DNA from: Daejeonella rubra
Lineage (GTDB): Bacteria > Bacteroidota > Bacteroidia > Sphingobacteriales > Sphingobacteriaceae
NCBI RefSeq assembly: GCF_900103545.1
Contig: NZ_FNHH01000017.1
Coordinates: forward strand, 18,303 to 82,302
DNA: 64,000 nucleotides
Direction: 5' to 3'
A program made the translations under genes and the position numbers. Every line of letters starts with the position of its first letter. The stretch's first letter is position 1. The notes under the pieces are model-generated. The model ran no database searches, was not told the DNA's origin, and saw nothing but the letters and a program-made list of their open reading frames with translations. Of this stretch, positions 60,749 to 64,000 are shown piece by piece.

Positions 60749-62116
60749 CTATTGATCAAATCCCCGAATATACGGCCTTGCCGGTGGTCTTTCCCCCTTG
60801 CTGAATTGCGCACCTCTTGTAGAGCGATACTTTATGTTCAGGGCCGGTGTTTCGAGGCGGCGTCCGACTGCAGAGTACTTGCTGCCTTCCCAGTTTGATT
60901 CCATGTAGTGGTTTGTAATCCCGGTCGACAGAAGCAGCCGCTCCGCATTGAAAGGTTCTTTTTTGGTCACCATCATCTCTGTGATCCAGTGCGGTTGAGC
61001 GTTAGAGGCATGGTATTGGTCGAATGGGCCTGCCCATCCAAGCATCGAGATGATCGTCGGTTCATTTTTCCCTGCGATTTCACCTGCATAGGTCCATCCC
61101 ACACCGCGACCACCAATTACAGCCGCTTTTGTTCCATCATTATACTCTATGACGCATATGTTTGTTTGTGGGCTCTCCTGGAAATATCCTGGCTTGAAGT
61201 CAAAATTTTTCGCCACTGAATCAAGCAGCTTGCTGGCCCATGGATTGCGTTCGACCCACTTCCAGGCTTCAGATCCGCGGATGGATTGTACCGACTTAAC
61301 GCCCGACTCACCGCCTTTGCGGCGCTCAACGAAGGCTTGAAGTACATCAATGGCATGGAAAATGGCTCCCTCATCTCCGGTGCCTCCAACCACGATCGAA
61401 TTTTTTATAGGGGTATCGATATCGAGTTCTATTTCAGGCTTGCGGTAATAGACCGGTATTGAGGAACCTCCTGTTAAAGGAAAGTTTAGCTCACGGGATT
61501 TATCAAACATCCACTTCGCATCATCCCAATTATAGGAGAGGTGCTTATCGTTAAAGACCGGCACAGAGCGCTTGCTCTGCTCGAAAACGCGGATAACCTG
61601 ATTGTAGATCCACCAGCGCGGCAATAGCCAGTGTCCTTTGAGGTCAGTTGCATATTCCCCGTGTTCTGCTACTATGACTACGCCATCCACTGCAAGTTCC
61701 TTGCCCCCAAGCGTAACCGCTTCAGCTACTGTCTTAAAAACCGGAATACCTTTCGCTTTGGCTACTTTCTGACCCAGTACGCTTTCATCATGCTGATGCA
61801 TATAAATAGAGGCAACATCCACCCGCGATGGAGTGTAGGCGCCATCCCACCAATAACCGTCAATCAGCTTGTTTACGATCCAGTCTGCATGCGATCTTGT
61901 CGCACCCCAGTAGCTGACGAGAACTGCTATACGAGGTCGGCTTTGCTGAGCGCCAGGGAAAGCAGCAGCTGCGCTGCCGGCTAAAGCCGTTAAACCTGCC
62001 ATACCGGTTATTCCCAGCATTTGACGCCGGGTGAAATATGGATTTGCCTCCATGATTTCAGTGATTGGGAAGGAATCTGCAGCTCCTGATGCAATTTCCG
62101 GTTGTTTCTTTGCCAT
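60749..62116 (-). CDS. Tat-exported protein of unknown family, paralogue B
   Basis: The 455-residue protein begins MAKKQPEIAS, with a twin-arginine motif at R30-R31 (FTRRQMLGITG) and a signal cut near AAAAFPGAQQ. The body matches paralogue A along its length, including VSYWGATRSHADWIVNKLID, the VDGVVIVAEHG block, KSVQSIRGSEAWKWVERNPW and the C-terminal RPPARPYIRGFDQ. Function unknown; the fold may be a Gfo/Idh/MocA-like dehydrogenase. Confidence 0.6.
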   Translation of the reverse strand: MAKKQPEIASGAADSFPITEIMEANPYFTRRQMLGITGMAGLTALAGSAAAAFPGAQQSRPRIAVLVSYWGATRSHADWIVNKLIDGYWWDGAYTPSRVDVASIYMHQHDESVLGQKVAKAKGIPVFKTVAEAVTLGGKELAVDGVVIVAEHGEYATDLKGHWLLPRWWIYNQVIRVFEQSKRSVPVFNDKHLSYNWDDAKWMFDKSRELNFPLTGGSSIPVYYRKPEIELDIDTPIKNSIVVGGTGDEGAIFHAIDVLQAFVERRKGGESGVKSVQSIRGSEAWKWVERNPWASKLLDSVAKNFDFKPGYFQESPQTNICVIEYNDGTKAAVIGGRGVGWTYAGEIAGKNEPTIISMLGWAGPFDQYHASNAQPHWITEMMVTKKEPFNAERLLLSTGITNHYMESNWEGSKYSAVGRRLETPALNIKYRSTRGAQFSKGERPPARPYIRGFDQ

Positions 62117-62281
62117 AACGTTTTATTTCTTGTTTAGGAATGAATATGCTGCCTTGTCGTTTAATCTATATCCGGGAACTAAATTAACAATAATTCAATG
62201 ATTAGGAATGATTATGCAGCTTGTCTTGTAACAAATATGGTTGATGGAAATTGAGGGTTTCGCCTTTTTTTGCTCCTTGAT

Positions 62282-63643
62282 CTACTGATCAAAACCCCGT
62301 ATATAGGGCCGGTTCGGCGGCCGTTCGCCCTTGTTAAAGAGTGGTCCCCGTGTTGAGCGGTAGGATATGTTCAGGAAAGGAGTCTCAATGCGCCGTCCGA
62401 TGGCAGAGTACCTGCCGTTATCCCAGTTTGATTCATTGAATTGATTTGTGATCCCGGTCGACAGAAGCAGCCGCTCGGCATTGAATGGTTCTTTTTTGGT
62501 CAGCATCATCTCGGTGATCCAGTGTGGCAGGGCGTTGGCAGCATGGTACTGCGAAAAGGGACCGGGCATTCCAAGCATAGATACAAGCACCGGTTCTTTG
62601 CGTCCTTCGATTTCGCCGGCGTAAGTCCAGCCCACTTCCAGGCCAGAAATTACAGCGCCTTTCGTTCCATCATTATACTCCACGATCAGGACACTTGGTC
62701 TTCTATTCTCCTGAAAGTAACCCGGCTTAAGGTCCAAACTTATTCGCACCGCTTCCAGCAGCTTGCCGGCCCAGGGATTGCGTTCAACCCACTTCCATGT
62801 TTCAGGCCCTCTAATGTTCTGCACTGACTTCACGCCGGTCTCGCCGCCTTTGCGGCGTTCTACAAAACACTGGAGCGTATCAATACAATGAAAAATGGCT
62901 CCTTCATCGTGGGCGACTCCGACAACTATCGATGTCTTTATGGGTGTATCAATATCAAGCTCTATCTCTGGCTTGCGAAAGTAGCTGGGTATGGATGATC
63001 CCCCGGTCAGGGGAAAGTTCAACTCACGGGATTTGTCAAACATCCACCTGGCCTCATCCCAATTGTAGGAGAGATGCTTGTCGTTAAAGACCGGCACCGA
63101 GCGCTTACTCTGCTCGAAAATGCGAATAACCTGATTGTAAATCCACCAGCGCGGCAATAGCCAGTGCCCCTTGAGATCAGTTGGGTAATTCCCGTGTTCT
63201 CCGATAATGACAACACCATCCACCGCAAGTTCCGTCCCACCAAGCGTAAGGGCTTCACCTACTGTCTTAAAGATCGGAATGTTTTTCGCTTTGCATACTT
63301 TCTGACCCAGTCCGCTTTCTTCAAGTTGATGAATGTAAACGGATACAATGTCCACCCGTGAAGGAGTATGGGCTCCCTGCCACCAATAACCGTCCAATAG
63401 CTTGCAAATGATCCAGTCCGCATGAGATCTCGTAAAAGCCCAATAGCTGACAAGACAGGCGATTCGAGGCCGTTGTTGCTGAGTCTGTGCAACAGCACCG
63501 GCTGAAATGCCGGTCAAAGCCGCCAATCCGGACATACCGGTTACGCCGATCATTTCACGCCGGCTTAAGGTCGGGTTCGACTCCATGCTTGCAGTGAATG
63601 GATCAACCGCCCTGCCTGTAATTTCGGTAGGTTTCTTTGCCAT
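62282..63643 (-). CDS. Tat-exported protein of unknown family, paralogue C
   Basis: The 453-residue protein begins MAKKPTEITG with twin arginines R28-R29 (LSRREMIGVTG). It is more diverged than A and B in places (VSYWAFTRSHADWIICKLLD; PSYFRKPEIELDID) but shares the same block order and the end RPPNRPYIRGFDQ. It is the first of the three on this strand, separated from B by 165 bases without simple repeats. Function unknown. Confidence 0.6.
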   Translation of the reverse strand: MAKKPTEITGRAVDPFTASMESNPTLSRREMIGVTGMSGLAALTGISAGAVAQTQQQRPRIACLVSYWAFTRSHADWIICKLLDGYWWQGAHTPSRVDIVSVYIHQLEESGLGQKVCKAKNIPIFKTVGEALTLGGTELAVDGVVIIGEHGNYPTDLKGHWLLPRWWIYNQVIRIFEQSKRSVPVFNDKHLSYNWDEARWMFDKSRELNFPLTGGSSIPSYFRKPEIELDIDTPIKTSIVVGVAHDEGAIFHCIDTLQCFVERRKGGETGVKSVQNIRGPETWKWVERNPWAGKLLEAVRISLDLKPGYFQENRRPSVLIVEYNDGTKGAVISGLEVGWTYAGEIEGRKEPVLVSMLGMPGPFSQYHAANALPHWITEMMLTKKEPFNAERLLLSTGITNQFNESNWDNGRYSAIGRRIETPFLNISYRSTRGPLFNKGERPPNRPYIRGFDQ

Positions 63644-63944
63644 ATATTCAAATTTACTTGATCAGGAAGGAATATGCTGCCCCCGTTATTCATTATAAAT
63701 CTATAAAGCTTATAATATTAATGCTGAATGACTTCGGAATTGTTACACAATTTACTCCTCAGTCTGTACGTAGCATCTCGCTATGATCTGTTATTTAACT
63801 ATAGGGAAGTTTATAGCGAGAGGATACTATGAGGTTTGGAGCAATATTTTGGGATAAATTCACTCATTCGGGAAACATTAATGTCTGGATAAGATTTTAT
63901 ATGATTGTCTTGTCCTAAAATAGGTTTACATAACTAGTAAACTT
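63644..63944. other. upstream region of the paralogue cluster with an inverted repeat
   Basis: The segment contains an imperfect inverted repeat: TAGCATCTCGCTAT (63772-63785) and ATAGCGAGAGGATACTA (63812-63828). No exact promoter pair is seen. This should contain the promoter of the minus-strand cluster. Confidence 0.4.
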
Positions 63945-64000
63945 ATGGATCAATTAATTCAAACATTTAGTGAATCATTTAAACAGTCTGTTGTAGATCA
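63945..64000 (+). CDS. possible start of a gene running off the right edge
   Basis: An ATG at 63945 opens a plus frame (MDQLIQTFSESFKQSVVD) with no stop before the edge. The composition is protein-like, but 18 codons give no family, and no consensus promoter is seen upstream. Confidence 0.35.
   Translation, partial: MDQLIQTFSESFKQSVVD

Overview
The window reads as a chromosome segment of a Bacteroidota bacterium, most likely a Sphingobacteriaceae (Pedobacter-like). Supporting signs are a tmRNA with a GENNYALAA tag, Bacteroidota-type promoters (TTTG, 18-20 nt, TAnnTTTG), AT-rich starts with weak Shine-Dalgarno sequences, a DAHP synthase/chorismate mutase fusion, DUF1573, DUF5686 and GNAT-type ceramide synthase families, and dispersed intergenic repeats.

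Layout. 0-5 kb: tmRNA, an aspartate-type aminotransferase, a DUF1573 protein and a fused E1 alpha/beta 2-oxoacid dehydrogenase. 5-11.3 kb: aromatic amino acid genes, all on the minus strand. aroB follows an S4-domain gene; pheA, aroF-aroQ, aroA and aroC follow. Upstream of pheA lies a complete transcription attenuator: promoter, a 23-codon leader peptide with the run YYFAYFYY, an antiterminator arm and a terminator hairpin. 11.3-16.3 kb: proline dehydrogenase, a DUF962 protein, a HAD hydrolase, a 7TM histidine kinase and a truncated-looking membrane sensor. 16.3-21 kb: a MarR-controlled EmrAB-TolC-like efflux cassette with a 30-bp perfect palindromic operator.

21.5-32.5 kb: a ten-gene, tightly packed minus-strand operon that looks like a complete route to inositol phosphorylceramide. 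It encodes serine palmitoyltransferase, a GNAT-type ceramide synthase, a CerR-like reductase, myo-inositol-phosphate synthase, a PgpA-like phosphatase, GtrA, DUF5686, a phosphatidylinositol-phosphate synthase fused to a secreted DUF4833-like domain, a fatty acid hydroxylase and an AUR1-like transferase. This is the most coherent multi-gene system in the window.

32.8-38.3 kb: AraC and HxlR regulators inside a graveyard of IS21 fragments and a decayed AbiEi/AbiEii toxin-antitoxin pair, part of which is duplicated. 38.36-49.73 kb: a putative 11-kb integrative element ending at a tRNA(CAU). It carries a RadC-like protein, an HNH nuclease with a cytosine methylase, a HEPN-like protein, a hairpin-rich non-coding stretch, several unknown genes, an SF2-like ATPase and a tyrosine integrase. 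A 23-nt near-repeat (20/23) marks its two ends.

49.7-64 kb: degenerate repeats trailing the tRNA, an EamA transporter, an intact AbiEii/AbiEi-type TA operon with a palindromic operator next to its promoter, a complete IS3-family element (1426 bp, 3-bp target duplication), a PAS histidine kinase, an M19 dipeptidase and three tandem paralogues of an unrecognised Tat-exported Rossmann-like protein, two of the three gaps in this cluster being filled with palindromic simple repeats. All calls were made by reading the sequence; no database search was run.
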